Shown here: positions 8,321 to 17,030 of the stretch, one piece after another | How the letters are laid out: the number at the start of each line of letters is the position of its first letter | Position numbering within the stretch: position 1 is the stretch's first letter | Source: an uncultured Alphaproteobacteria bacterium | GTDB taxonomy: Bacteria; Pseudomonadota; Alphaproteobacteria; HIMB59; GCA-002718135 | DNA: 51,731 nucleotides | Direction: 5' to 3' | Assembly (NCBI GenBank): GCA_902597795.1 | Contig: CACJZA010000002.1 | Span: 1 to 51,731 of the forward strand | The notes under the pieces: model-generated | The model's input: only the letters and a program-made list of their open reading frames with translations | Told to the model about the DNA's origin: nothing | The model's database searches: none | Position numbers and translations under genes: made by a program

Positions 8321-8358
8321 TTAAATAGTTTTTAACGATTTATGTTCGAAATCGTCAA
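8321..8358 (-). promoter_or_regulatory. Candidate ftsZ promoter/operator region
   Basis: In the ftsA-ftsZ gap the minus strand has TTGACG (8353-8358), a good -35 hexamer. It partly overlaps the inverted repeat ACGATTT-N7-AAATCGT (8335-8341 and 8349-8355). Downstream lies TTAA-N7-TTAA (8321-8324 and 8332-8335), the spacing of the CtrA recognition motif of alphaproteobacteria. A clear -10 box is not seen. In such AT-rich DNA the TTAA pair may be chance; the inverted repeat is less likely to be. Confidence 0.35.
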
Positions 8359-8383
8359 TATAATTTACTATATATAGTATAAT

Positions 8384-9604
8384 CTAAATATACTGATCAA
8401 GCCAAGTAAAAAAGCTTGAAATTCCAGGTTTTTTTGAAGTTTTTGAATGATTAGCTAGAAAATCAATTCTAAATAAATCTTGGTCGTACAATATAGTTCC
8501 AATAATATCGCAAAAATTCGGTTTTTTGAAATTATTGTCTAGATTTAATTGTTCTAAGGGACTTGATACTCTTACGCCACTTGCAAAAATTGTTTCTACA
8601 TATTTTGAAATATTATCCATCATTGCCCCACCACCAGTTAAGACTACATTATTTAATTTTTTATTTCTTAAATTGTTGTCTCTAATTTTTTGCCATATCA
8701 ATTCTAAAGTTTCTTCAATACGCGGTCTAATGATAGCGTTTAAGTTTGATCTTGTTATTTGTTTAAATGTATTTTTATCACCTGAAATAATTGGGATTTC
8801 TATTATTTCATGATCATCGCTTGGTGATGAAACTAAGGAGCCATACAAAGTTTTTAATCTTTCAGCACTTGAAATTGTTGTTGATAAACCTCTAGCAATA
8901 TCTAATGTAATATTATTACTGCCAACACCAATTGCATCTCCATACACAAATTTATTATTCTCAAAAACTGATATAGAAGATGTTGAATGACCTAAATCTA
9001 TACAAATAGTCCCAAGTTCTTTTTCATCTTTTGTAAGTGATGATAAAGATGAGGATAATGGAGAAGGAATATAATTATCAATATTAAGTTTCAATTTTTT
9101 GATAACACTGGAAATATTATCTGAATATTTTTTTTGAATGTATATTTTATAAAAATTTATTTTAATATTATCTGAGTAATTTCCGATCGGAGCATTGAAA
9201 TATAAATTATTATCAATATCATACGAAGTAATGTTATTAAATATTTCAAATTTTTCACTTTGATTATTAAAATATTCTGATTGGTTAATTATTTTTTTCA
9301 GATGTAACTCTGATATTCTCTCATTTTTTAATTCAATTTCTGAGTTGTAGTAATGAGAATTAGAATTCAACAGAGATAAATTGAGATTAATTGAATTTAA
9401 TTTAGTTTGAGATTGTTTTTCAGCCTCTATTACTAAAGATTTAATTTGATCATGTAAATTTTCAAAATTTAGAATAATATTTTTTTTAATATTATTATTA
9501 GGAACACTAGCAATTGATAATAAATTAATATTTTCAGCATTCTTATAATCAGCAATGACACATGATATTTTTGAATTACCAATATCTAAACCAGCTTTAA
9601 TCAT
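8384..9604 (-). CDS. ftsA: Cell division protein FtsA
   Basis: Actin-like ATPase that anchors FtsZ filaments to the inner membrane. The 406-residue protein starts with the phosphate-1 motif DIGNSKISCVIAD (residues 7-19), has phosphate-2 IDLGHSTSSISVF near the middle and the adenosine motif LTGGGAMM near residue 325. The extreme C-terminus (SFFTWLDQYI) is an amphipathic helix that binds membrane, as in other FtsA proteins. Its ATG at 9604 overlaps the end of ftsQ by 8 bp, so the two are likely coupled in translation. ftsZ follows after 79 bp. Confidence 0.93.
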   Translation of the reverse strand: MIKAGLDIGNSKISCVIADYKNAENINLLSIASVPNNNIKKNIILNFENLHDQIKSLVIEAEKQSQTKLNSINLNLSLLNSNSHYYNSEIELKNERISELHLKKIINQSEYFNNQSEKFEIFNNITSYDIDNNLYFNAPIGNYSDNIKINFYKIYIQKKYSDNISSVIKKLKLNIDNYIPSPLSSSLSSLTKDEKELGTICIDLGHSTSSISVFENNKFVYGDAIGVGSNNITLDIARGLSTTISSAERLKTLYGSLVSSPSDDHEIIEIPIISGDKNTFKQITRSNLNAIIRPRIEETLELIWQKIRDNNLRNKKLNNVVLTGGGAMMDNISKYVETIFASGVRVSSPLEQLNLDNNFKKPNFCDIIGTILYDQDLFRIDFLANHSKTSKKPGISSFFTWLDQYI

Positions 9605-10370
9605 TTAAATTTATTAAAATTGTTTTTTTTAAATTTCTTAAATCATATGTTTGTATATTATTAATATCCGTTTCGCTAAGTTTATTTTGTATCGTAATAA
9701 AATTCTGAATAGATTTATTTGGATCTTCTTCTGAAAGCATTAATTTCACATCGCTGTATAAATTTATATTCCATCTTCTTTTATTAATAAATTCCAAACT
9801 CTGTATTTTAAATTTTTTTTCAAAATCATTATTTTTTAAAATATTAATTAGTGAATTAGCTTTTAAGTTTGAAGAATGACCCATAAAAATTAATAATGAC
9901 TGATAGGTGAAATCTGTAATGAAAATTTGATCTATAATTTTTCCATTTTCATCAAAAACAAAGTATTTCTCGTTAAAAAAATAAATTCCTATTGGTTTAT
10001 ATTCTTCAATAGTAATAAATAGAGTATCTTTGTAATTTGTGTGTAAATATATTTCTTTGACCCAATTATTTTCTTTTATTGAGTCATTAATTTGATCCAA
10101 TGGTAATAAAAAAATCGAAGATCCTAAATAATTTTGCAGTTTATCCTCTACAAATTTTAATTCAATTTTCTCCAAACCTGAAATATCAAATTTTGAAAAT
10201 TGGTATTGGAAGTTTTCTGAAAAACTCTGAATTGTATTTTTAGAAATCTGAATTAAATTATTTTTATTAAAATATAGTAAAATAGAAAAAATAATTAAAA
10301 ATAAAAAAATACAAATTAAAGTTAATGATTTAATACTTAAGACATATCTTCTTCTATTAATATTATTCAT
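9597..10370 (-). CDS. ftsQ: Cell division protein FtsQ
   Basis: Bitopic divisome protein that links early and late division proteins and interacts with FtsL/FtsB in the periplasm. The 257-residue product has a short cytoplasmic Arg-rich start, one membrane segment at about residues 14-32, a POTRA-like domain starting near FDISGLEKIELKFVEDKL-type sequence (about 57 onward), and a beta domain to the end. Sequence conservation in FtsQ is low, so the call rests on this layout plus position between ddl and ftsA, which is the canonical place. Gap to ddl is 1 bp; overlap with ftsA is 8 bp. Confidence 0.88.
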   Translation of the reverse strand: MNNINRRRYVLSIKSLTLICIFLFLIIFSILLYFNKNNLIQISKNTIQSFSENFQYQFSKFDISGLEKIELKFVEDKLQNYLGSSIFLLPLDQINDSIKENNWVKEIYLHTNYKDTLFITIEEYKPIGIYFFNEKYFVFDENGKIIDQIFITDFTYQSLLIFMGHSSNLKANSLINILKNNDFEKKFKIQSLEFINKRRWNINLYSDVKLMLSEEDPNKSIQNFITIQNKLSETDINNIQTYDLRNLKKTILINLND

Positions 10371-10371
10371 A

Positions 10372-11322
10372 CTAATAATTTAAATTTTTGATCAAAATAA
10401 AAATGATTTCTGAAAAAGGTAAACCTTTATAATTAGCTTGTTCAGGTAATAGAGATATAGGGGTAAGTCCAGGTTGAGTATTTGTTTCTAAAAAGAAAAT
10501 TTTATTTTTTTTTGTATCAAAAATAAAATCAGTCCTTGCAAGTGAATTACAACCTAAGAGTTTATGAGCTTTAGTAGCAAATTTAAGACATTTAGCATAA
10601 TTTATTTTATTTAACTTAGCTGGCAAAATATGTTTAGCGTAACCTTTTGAATATTTTGCTTTATAATCAAAGAAATTATTTTTTGATTTTATCTCTGTAA
10701 CAGCTAGTGCATGAATTTTTTTATCTAATTTAATAGTTGAAACTGTAAGCTCCTTTCCAGATATATACTCTTCTATTAAAATTTCTTTGTGATTATTAAG
10801 TTCCTTTTTAAATTCTTCTATATTAGAAATTAAATTATCAAATTCTTTTTGATTTTTGATTATTTTTATACCAAAACTTGAACCACTTCTATTGGGCTTA
10901 ATAACAAATTTTTTTAACTTACTTTTGATAGTAATTAATTTCTTCTCATTTAAATCATTTATATTTAAAAGATAAAATTTAGGAGACATTAATTTATTTT
11001 TAATAATTTCTCTCTTGGAGGCAGATTTATTAAAACATAAATTAGATGATTTTATATTTGAATGAGAAAAGGGAATCTTATTTTTTTTTAAAATTTTTTG
11101 AGTTTGTCCATCTTCACCAAAGGGCCCGTGTAAAGCATTAATACAAACAAAATTTTTATAATTAATTATTTTTTTATGAAAGTTTTTTGGATTAACTCTT
11201 AATATTTTAAACTTCAATTTATTTTGATTAAGAATTTTTTGAATTTCTCTAGAGGTTACTAAAGATACATCATGCTCTTCATTATTACCACCTTCTAAAA
11301 TTAAAATTTTTTTATTACTCAC
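10372..11322 (-). CDS. ddl: D-alanine-D-alanine ligase
   Basis: ATP-grasp enzyme joining two D-alanines to give the dipeptide that MurF adds to the peptidoglycan precursor. The 316-residue protein has the N-terminal GGNNEEHDVSLVTSREI block, ALHGPFGEDGQTQ (about 64-76), the ATP-binding VIKPNRSGSSFGI, and the C-terminal metal-binding FFLETNTQPGLTPISLLPEQA. The start is a GTG at 11322 that overlaps the end of murB by 8 bp; no ATG upstream fits. Some family members make D-Ala-D-Lac, and position within the dcw cluster makes D-Ala-D-Ala the expected product. Confidence 0.94.
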   Translation of the reverse strand: MSNKKILILEGGNNEEHDVSLVTSREIQKILNQNKLKFKILRVNPKNFHKKIINYKNFVCINALHGPFGEDGQTQKILKKNKIPFSHSNIKSSNLCFNKSASKREIIKNKLMSPKFYLLNINDLNEKKLITIKSKLKKFVIKPNRSGSSFGIKIIKNQKEFDNLISNIEEFKKELNNHKEILIEEYISGKELTVSTIKLDKKIHALAVTEIKSKNNFFDYKAKYSKGYAKHILPAKLNKINYAKCLKFATKAHKLLGCNSLARTDFIFDTKKNKIFFLETNTQPGLTPISLLPEQANYKGLPFSEIIFILIKNLNY

Positions 11323-12208
11323 CTATTATTTTTACCTCCCATTCTAATTTTACATTGAATTTGGCATATACTTTCTCAACAATACTTTTACCTAGGTTTT
11401 CTATATCTGTTGCTGAAGCACTTCCCATATTAATTAAAAAATTTGCATGTTTATCACTCACATATGCATCTCCAAAATTGGTACCTTTACATCCTGCTTC
11501 TTCAATTAGTTTTGCCGCATGAAGATTTTCAGGATTTTTAAAAGTACTACCAGAGGTTTTATTTTTTATTGGCTGAGATTCTAAACGTTTATTCTTTATT
11601 TTATTAATCTTATCTTTTATTAAATTTTGATCTCCATAATTAAAATTAAATATAGCTTTTGTAACTATATCTGTATTATTTATTTCTGAAGATCTATATT
11701 TTAGATTTAGTTTATCTTTTGTAATTATTTTTCTTTGACCATAATTATCACAAATCTCAATGCTATTTATAACATCTACAGTTTCCGAACCATAACATCC
11801 AGCATTCATTTTAACTGCTCCACCTATTGATCCTGGAATACCACTATAAAATTCAAAACCCTCTATATTTTGTCTCAATGCATAATTTGATAAATTAATA
11901 TCTAAAATACTAGCGCCAACTTCAAGTTTGTTATCATTGATTTTAATAGTATTAAAACCTTTGCCTAATTTAATAAGAGTTCCATTATAACCATTATCTC
12001 TAATTAATAGATTTGAGCCTGAACCTATTATATAAAAATTTTCATTATTTATTTCATTTAATATAATTTCTAACTCTAAATTATCTTCGACTATTGCAAA
12101 TATTTTTGCATTACCTCCTGTTCTAAACCAAGTATGTTTACCAGCATTATAATCTGAGTAAATTTTACTTTTAAGTTTATCGGCTAATTCTATAATTTTT
12201 TTTGACAT
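11315..12208 (-). CDS. murB: UDP-N-acetylenolpyruvoylglucosamine reductase
   Basis: FAD enzyme that uses NADPH to reduce the enolpyruvyl group to lactyl, giving UDP-MurNAc, the second committed step of peptidoglycan synthesis. The 297-residue length and lack of the extra C-terminal domain fit the type II MurB common outside Gammaproteobacteria. Visible blocks are TWFRTGGNAKIF (26-37), IIGSGSNLLIRD for FAD binding, SGIPGSIGGAVKMNAGCYG (about 122-140), and GSTFKNP with the Ser proton donor region. Its ATG overlaps the murC stop in TAATG, and its end overlaps ddl by 8 bp. Confidence 0.95.
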   Translation of the reverse strand: MSKKIIELADKLKSKIYSDYNAGKHTWFRTGGNAKIFAIVEDNLELEIILNEINNENFYIIGSGSNLLIRDNGYNGTLIKLGKGFNTIKINDNKLEVGASILDINLSNYALRQNIEGFEFYSGIPGSIGGAVKMNAGCYGSETVDVINSIEICDNYGQRKIITKDKLNLKYRSSEINNTDIVTKAIFNFNYGDQNLIKDKINKIKNKRLESQPIKNKTSGSTFKNPENLHAAKLIEEAGCKGTNFGDAYVSDKHANFLINMGSASATDIENLGKSIVEKVYAKFNVKLEWEVKIIGE

Positions 12209-13578
12209 TAGTTATTCAAATATTTTTTTGCAATACTTGATATTGAACCTGCACCCATAAAAATAATTGTATTTTGATGCAATGTATAAGGTTGCATTAA
12301 TTTATTTAAATCACCTATATTTTTTAAATATATAGCATTTTTATTTTTTTTTAATATTTTAGAATATATGTCTTTTGAAGTTGCGCCCTTGATAATCTTT
12401 TCTCCAGCTGAATAAGTTTCTAATAAAAATAAATAATCAACTTTAGATAAAACTTTTATAAATTCTCTAATTAGTATTTTAGTTCTAGTGTATCTGTGTG
12501 GCTGAAAAACAACTATTACTTTATTTTTTAGACTTTTAGCTGCACTTAATGTAGCTGCGATTTCTGTTGGATGATGTGCATAATCATCATACACAAAGGA
12601 ATTATTTTTTTTTCCAATAAATGAGAACCTTCTTTTTACACCTACATAATTAATCAAAGCATTATTAATATCTTTATTTTTAATTCCATTTAGTTTGGCT
12701 GCAATAATACTTGCAGTTGCATTTAAAATATTATGATTGCCAATTGCATTGATAGTAAATTTATAATTAGAAGAATGTATAATTTTATTGTTAATTTTTA
12801 ATTTAAAAGAAGTTTTTAGTTTGTTTTGTATAATATCAAAAATTAATACATCTGCTTTTTTATTTTTTATTGAATAAGTTAAAATATTTCTAGTTTTTAT
12901 TTTGTTAATTAGTAATTTAAGATTCTTATCATCATAACACATTATTGTGGTTCCATAAAATGGAAGCAGATTTATAAATTTTTCAAATGCATTAATTAAA
13001 TTTTTTTTTGATTTATAAAAATCCATGTGTTCAATATCTAAATTAGTAATAATTGATATCTGATGTGGAAGCTTTAAAAAGGTACCATCACTCTCGTCTG
13101 CTTCAACAATCATCCATTCACCTTTTCCATAACGATTATTATTAGAAAAAGAATTTATAATACCGCCATTTACAATAGTAGGATCTAAACCTGCTTCATT
13201 GAAAATATTTCCTACCAAACTAGTAGTAGTAGTTTTTCCGTGAGATCCAGCTATGGCAATAGATTTTTTATTTTTCATTAATTCAGAAAGCATATCAGCT
13301 CGAGAAAGAACTGGTATTTTTTTAATATATGCCTCTCTTATTTCAGGATTATTTTTTTTAATAGCTGATGAATAAACAATAGCATGAGCATTTTTAATAT
13401 TTTTTTTATTATGTCCTAAAAAAAATTTTATACCTTTTTTCTTTAATCTTTTAGTATTGTCATTTACTGATATATCACTACCCTGGATAGAATATCCTTT
13501 ATCTAGCATCAATTCTGCAATACCAGACATTCCTATTCCTGAAATACCTATAAAATGAATTTTACTGTTAATTTGCAT
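12208..13578 (-). CDS. murC: UDP-N-acetylmuramate-L-alanine ligase
   Basis: Adds L-Ala to UDP-MurNAc using ATP. The 456-residue protein starts with the UDP-binding GISGIGMSGIAELML (11-25), has the ATP loop GSHGKTTTT at 111-119, the VEADESDGTF block, and in the C-terminal domain DDYAHHPTEI and FQPHRYTRT, which are hallmarks of MurC as opposed to MurD/E/F. The start overlaps murG by 11 bp; the stop overlaps murB in TAATG. It is one of four Mur ligases in this cluster. Confidence 0.96.
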   Translation of the reverse strand: MQINSKIHFIGISGIGMSGIAELMLDKGYSIQGSDISVNDNTKRLKKKGIKFFLGHNKKNIKNAHAIVYSSAIKKNNPEIREAYIKKIPVLSRADMLSELMKNKKSIAIAGSHGKTTTTSLVGNIFNEAGLDPTIVNGGIINSFSNNNRYGKGEWMIVEADESDGTFLKLPHQISIITNLDIEHMDFYKSKKNLINAFEKFINLLPFYGTTIMCYDDKNLKLLINKIKTRNILTYSIKNKKADVLIFDIIQNKLKTSFKLKINNKIIHSSNYKFTINAIGNHNILNATASIIAAKLNGIKNKDINNALINYVGVKRRFSFIGKKNNSFVYDDYAHHPTEIAATLSAAKSLKNKVIVVFQPHRYTRTKILIREFIKVLSKVDYLFLLETYSAGEKIIKGATSKDIYSKILKKNKNAIYLKNIGDLNKLMQPYTLHQNTIIFMGAGSISSIAKKYLNN

Positions 13579-14653
13579 TTAGTATTAATTTATAAATTAA
13601 AGTATTAGAGTTTTTAACTTTAATCATATCAAATTTTTTATTCATTGATTCTAATTTACTTTCATTACTATATGTTTCATAAATATGTCTTTTTGCTTTG
13701 TCTAAATCATCATTATTTTGATCAAAAATTATGGCTAAGTCATGTTTAGTTAATATTTCAGCATTAAAAAATTGATGATTATCTTTTGAAGAAGGTAAAG
13801 GAATTAATATCGAGGGAAGTTTAAAGTTAATTAAATCAACAATTGTACCTGCTCCAGCTCTGCATATTGCTAAATTAGAATTAGCTAGTATTTCATCTAC
13901 ATTTATAAAAAAATCTTTCAAAATTATTGGTGATTTAATATTTTGTAATTCTTCTTCATATTTTTTTATCAAATGTTTAGAACACTGAAATATAAATTTA
14001 GCTTTTATAATTTTTTCGTCATCTATAATTTTAATTAGATTTGTTGCAAAATTTGATACAAATTCTGATCCTTGACTGCCGCCAGAAATAAAAATTGTAA
14101 AGTTACTCTTAGAATTTTTATTGCTTATGTTATTATTTTTTTGAAAATTATTTTCTGGAGAACCAACTACAAATATTTTATCTTTAAACTTTGAATTGAT
14201 TTTAGATTTAATATCAAAATTTAAAAATAATTTATTTGAAAAATTCAAAAAAAATTTATTCGTTCTTCCTACTATTGAATTTTGTTCATGTATATAAAGT
14301 TTAACTTTATAAATTGGTTTAAATAACATACATGTTAACATTGGAGAAAACGAAGCATAACTTCCAAAAGAAATAGAATGGGATGGTTTTAATAAAAATA
14401 TAATAATGAATGATTGAATTAATCCTAATAAAATTTGAAATATGCCAAAGATTTTAAATATTAGGTTTCCATTCAAATTTGACGAGCTAATTATATAAAT
14501 TTTTCCATTATAATTATCAAAGTATTTATAGCCTCTTTTGTCAGTTATAATTGTGCAATTTATATTTTTATTAGATAAATAATTAGCAAAATTTTTTGCT
14601 GGTATAACATGTCCACCTGTTCCTCCTGTAATTAGTAAAAAATTTTCTTTCAT
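13568..14653 (-). CDS. murG: Lipid II synthase (undecaprenyl-PP-MurNAc-pentapeptide GlcNAc transferase)
   Basis: GT-B fold enzyme on the inner face of the inner membrane that transfers GlcNAc from UDP-GlcNAc to lipid I, making lipid II. In 361 residues it shows the N-terminal glycine loop GGTGGH (10-15), HEQNSIVGRTNKF for lipid I docking, ISGGSQGSEFVS in the C-terminal domain, and CRAGAGTIVDLINFKLPSIL with the UDP-GlcNAc site. A hydrophobic patch around residues 73-92 is expected for membrane contact. It overlaps ftsW in ATGA and murC by 11 bp. Confidence 0.95.
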   Translation of the reverse strand: MKENFLLITGGTGGHVIPAKNFANYLSNKNINCTIITDKRGYKYFDNYNGKIYIISSSNLNGNLIFKIFGIFQILLGLIQSFIIIFLLKPSHSISFGSYASFSPMLTCMLFKPIYKVKLYIHEQNSIVGRTNKFFLNFSNKLFLNFDIKSKINSKFKDKIFVVGSPENNFQKNNNISNKNSKSNFTIFISGGSQGSEFVSNFATNLIKIIDDEKIIKAKFIFQCSKHLIKKYEEELQNIKSPIILKDFFINVDEILANSNLAICRAGAGTIVDLINFKLPSILIPLPSSKDNHQFFNAEILTKHDLAIIFDQNNDDLDKAKRHIYETYSNESKLESMNKKFDMIKVKNSNTLIYKLILNAN

Positions 14654-15711
14654 AATTCTTCATTTTTTTTGTTTGTAAGAGATAATAAAAAACCAAATAA
14701 AATTGCTATTGATATCATGGAAGAACCTCCATAACTTACAAATGGCAGTGTCATACCCTTTGTTGGTATAAGGCTCAGTGAGCTAAAGATATTAATTAAG
14801 CATTGTAATCCAAATGAACAAATTAAACCACTAATTGCTATAATTTTATATGGATCTTCAAGTTGTAGAACTTTTAATAAGCTTCTTATTATAATAGATA
14901 GAATTATAAAAATAATTATTAAACAAAAAATAAATCCTAATTCTTCTCCAGCAACAGCAAAAATAAAATCAGTGTTAGCATCAGGAATTTTTTCTTTTAA
15001 AATACCTTGCCCTGGACCCTTTCCAAGTAGCCCACCATTTTTGAAAGCTTGAATACTTAAATCTATTTGGTATGTATCAGTCCCACCTAATCCACCAAGA
15101 AATGAATTAATTCTTGTTTGAACATGATCAAAAATAAAATAAGAAAAAATTGAAATTCCTAATATAAATAAAAATGCAACTATAACTAAAAAAATTGATA
15201 AACCAGCAACGAATAACTGGCAAAAAAAAGTTGCTGACAGTAAAACTGTCATTCCCAAATCAGGCTGCATAAGTATTAAAGATAAAAGCAAGAAGAAAAA
15301 AACAAACAGTAAAGGTAAATAAAATTTTTTATCTTCTATAGATTTACTTATACACCATGCAGTCAATATAACAAAAATAGGTTTAATTATCTCTGAAGGT
15401 TGAAGTGTAAAGTTAAATATTTGAAACCATCTCTTAGCGCCATTAACTTCGTAATCTAAAAAAAGTATTAGCAGTATTATTATTAATAAAATAATAAATA
15501 AAAATAATGAAATTCTTCTTATATTTTTACTATCTAAGTCTGATAACGCAATAAGTAAGAAAACTGAAAAAAGAAAAAAAATAGAGTGTCTATTTATGGA
15601 TAAATTTTCATCTATGGAAAATGAAAGTATTAATCCCGTAAAACCCAATGATAATATTAATATAATATTAATTCTATCAATTGAACTCCACCAATTCTTT
15701 AAATATTCCAT
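14650..15711 (-). CDS. ftsW: Septal peptidoglycan polymerase FtsW (SEDS family)
   Basis: Polytopic membrane glycosyltransferase that polymerises lipid II at the septum together with FtsI. The 353-residue protein has about ten hydrophobic segments. SEDS landmarks are visible: GAKRWFQIFNFTLQPSE-type sequence after the third or fourth segment, MQPDLGMTVLL, the large loop with GPGQGILKEKIPDANTDFIF, and the C-terminal SLIPTKGMTLPFVSYGGSS. RodA is the closest alternative, but the location between murD and murG is that of FtsW. Two bp separate it from murD; the end overlaps murG by 4 bp. Confidence 0.94.
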   Translation of the reverse strand: MEYLKNWWSSIDRINIILILSLGFTGLILSFSIDENLSINRHSIFFLFSVFLLIALSDLDSKNIRRISLFLFIILLIIILLILFLDYEVNGAKRWFQIFNFTLQPSEIIKPIFVILTAWCISKSIEDKKFYLPLLFVFFFLLLSLILMQPDLGMTVLLSATFFCQLFVAGLSIFLVIVAFLFILGISIFSYFIFDHVQTRINSFLGGLGGTDTYQIDLSIQAFKNGGLLGKGPGQGILKEKIPDANTDFIFAVAGEELGFIFCLIIIFIILSIIIRSLLKVLQLEDPYKIIAISGLICSFGLQCLINIFSSLSLIPTKGMTLPFVSYGGSSMISIAILFGFLLSLTNKKNEEL

Positions 15712-15713
15712 GG

Positions 15714-17030
15714 TTAATTTATATAATTTTTAATTAATTTATTAAAATGTAGGCCTCTTTCTTCAAAATTTTTGTATTGATCATAAGAGGCACATGCAGG
15801 AGCGAATAGTATAGTTGATTGATTTGAATTTTTTTTAATATCCTTGAAGGCCTCTTTGATGACTGATTTTAAATTTGCCAATTTTTTTACAACCAATTCT
15901 TTTTTTAATTTTTTTTCAATGAATTTTCCTGATTTTCCGTAAGTATATACACAGCTAATTTTATTTTTATATTTTAGAAGAATTTCAAAATTTTTTTCTT
16001 TAGCTATTCCTCCTAGGATTAGGTAAATATTATTATAATTTACAACTGAATTTATTGTTGAATTTAAATTAGTAGATTTACTATTATTTACTATTTTTAA
16101 TTTATTATTTGTAAAAATTGTAGATGATCTAAATGGCAGACCCTTAAATGTTTTAATAACCTTAAGAAAATTAGATTCTGGAATTTTAAATATCTTGCTA
16201 CATATGTATGCTATTAAAATATTTTGAATATTAAAATTACCCTCTAAATCTTTTGAGATTTTTTTTATAAATAATTTTTTGTTTTTTTTGAAGTAATTAT
16301 CTAGAATATAATCATTGTTAGCGAAACAATCAGCTGATTTATCGACTAAAGAAAAACTAATTTTATTTTTAATTTTTTTTTGATTAAATATCTTTCTTGA
16401 ATAAATATCATCAATTGATAACAAATTAATTCCATTTTGAGTAATAATATTTTTCTTCTGACTAACATAATCACTAATACCTTTGTACCTATCTAAATGA
16501 TCAACAGATAAATTTGTTATTACTGATATTCTACTATCAAGTGACTTAACTGTTTCTAATTGAAAAGAACTTAATTCAATAACATGAACTTTATATTTTT
16601 TTTTAGGAAGAAAAGCATTGCATAATGATTCTCCAATATTCCCCCCAACAAATGTTTTAATTTTATTTTTTTTTAAAATGTCTCCTATTAATTTGGTTGT
16701 TGTTGATTTCCCATTTGTGCCAGTAATAGCTACAATCTTTTGATTTGTTAAATTCGAAATATATAAATTTAAATCTCTATTTACTTTTTTAGATATATTT
16801 TTTCTTTTAAATTTTTTTTGTCTTAAAGATATTCCTGGGCTAACAAAAATTTTTTTAAAATCATTCAAATTATCTTTTTTTATATTAAAAAAATAATCTT
16901 TATTGTAATTTTTTTTTATAGCCTTTCTTACTATTGGATTGTCATCCCACATCTTAAATTTTATTTTTTTATTTTCAAAATAATTTATTATAGAAAGTCC
17001 TGATTTTTGAATTCCATAAATTAAATACAT
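15714..17030 (-). CDS. murD: UDP-N-acetylmuramoylalanine-D-glutamate ligase
   Basis: Adds D-Glu to UDP-MurNAc-L-Ala. The 438-residue product (from the ATG at 17030) begins with a UDP-binding YGIQKSGLS motif, has the ATP loop GTNGKSTTT at 104-112, the VIELSSFQLE block, NLSVDHLDRYKG, and the MurD C-terminal LLFAPACASYDQYKNFEERG. A longer frame to 17087 would overlap mraY by 58 bp and add 19 residues with no family match; the ATG at 17030 overlaps the mraY stop in TAATG, so it is preferred. The protein is rich in Lys and Asn, reflecting the AT-rich genome. Confidence 0.94.
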   Translation of the reverse strand: MYLIYGIQKSGLSIINYFENKKIKFKMWDDNPIVRKAIKKNYNKDYFFNIKKDNLNDFKKIFVSPGISLRQKKFKRKNISKKVNRDLNLYISNLTNQKIVAITGTNGKSTTTKLIGDILKKNKIKTFVGGNIGESLCNAFLPKKKYKVHVIELSSFQLETVKSLDSRISVITNLSVDHLDRYKGISDYVSQKKNIITQNGINLLSIDDIYSRKIFNQKKIKNKISFSLVDKSADCFANNDYILDNYFKKNKKLFIKKISKDLEGNFNIQNILIAYICSKIFKIPESNFLKVIKTFKGLPFRSSTIFTNNKLKIVNNSKSTNLNSTINSVVNYNNIYLILGGIAKEKNFEILLKYKNKISCVYTYGKSGKFIEKKLKKELVVKKLANLKSVIKEAFKDIKKNSNQSTILFAPACASYDQYKNFEERGLHFNKLIKNYIN

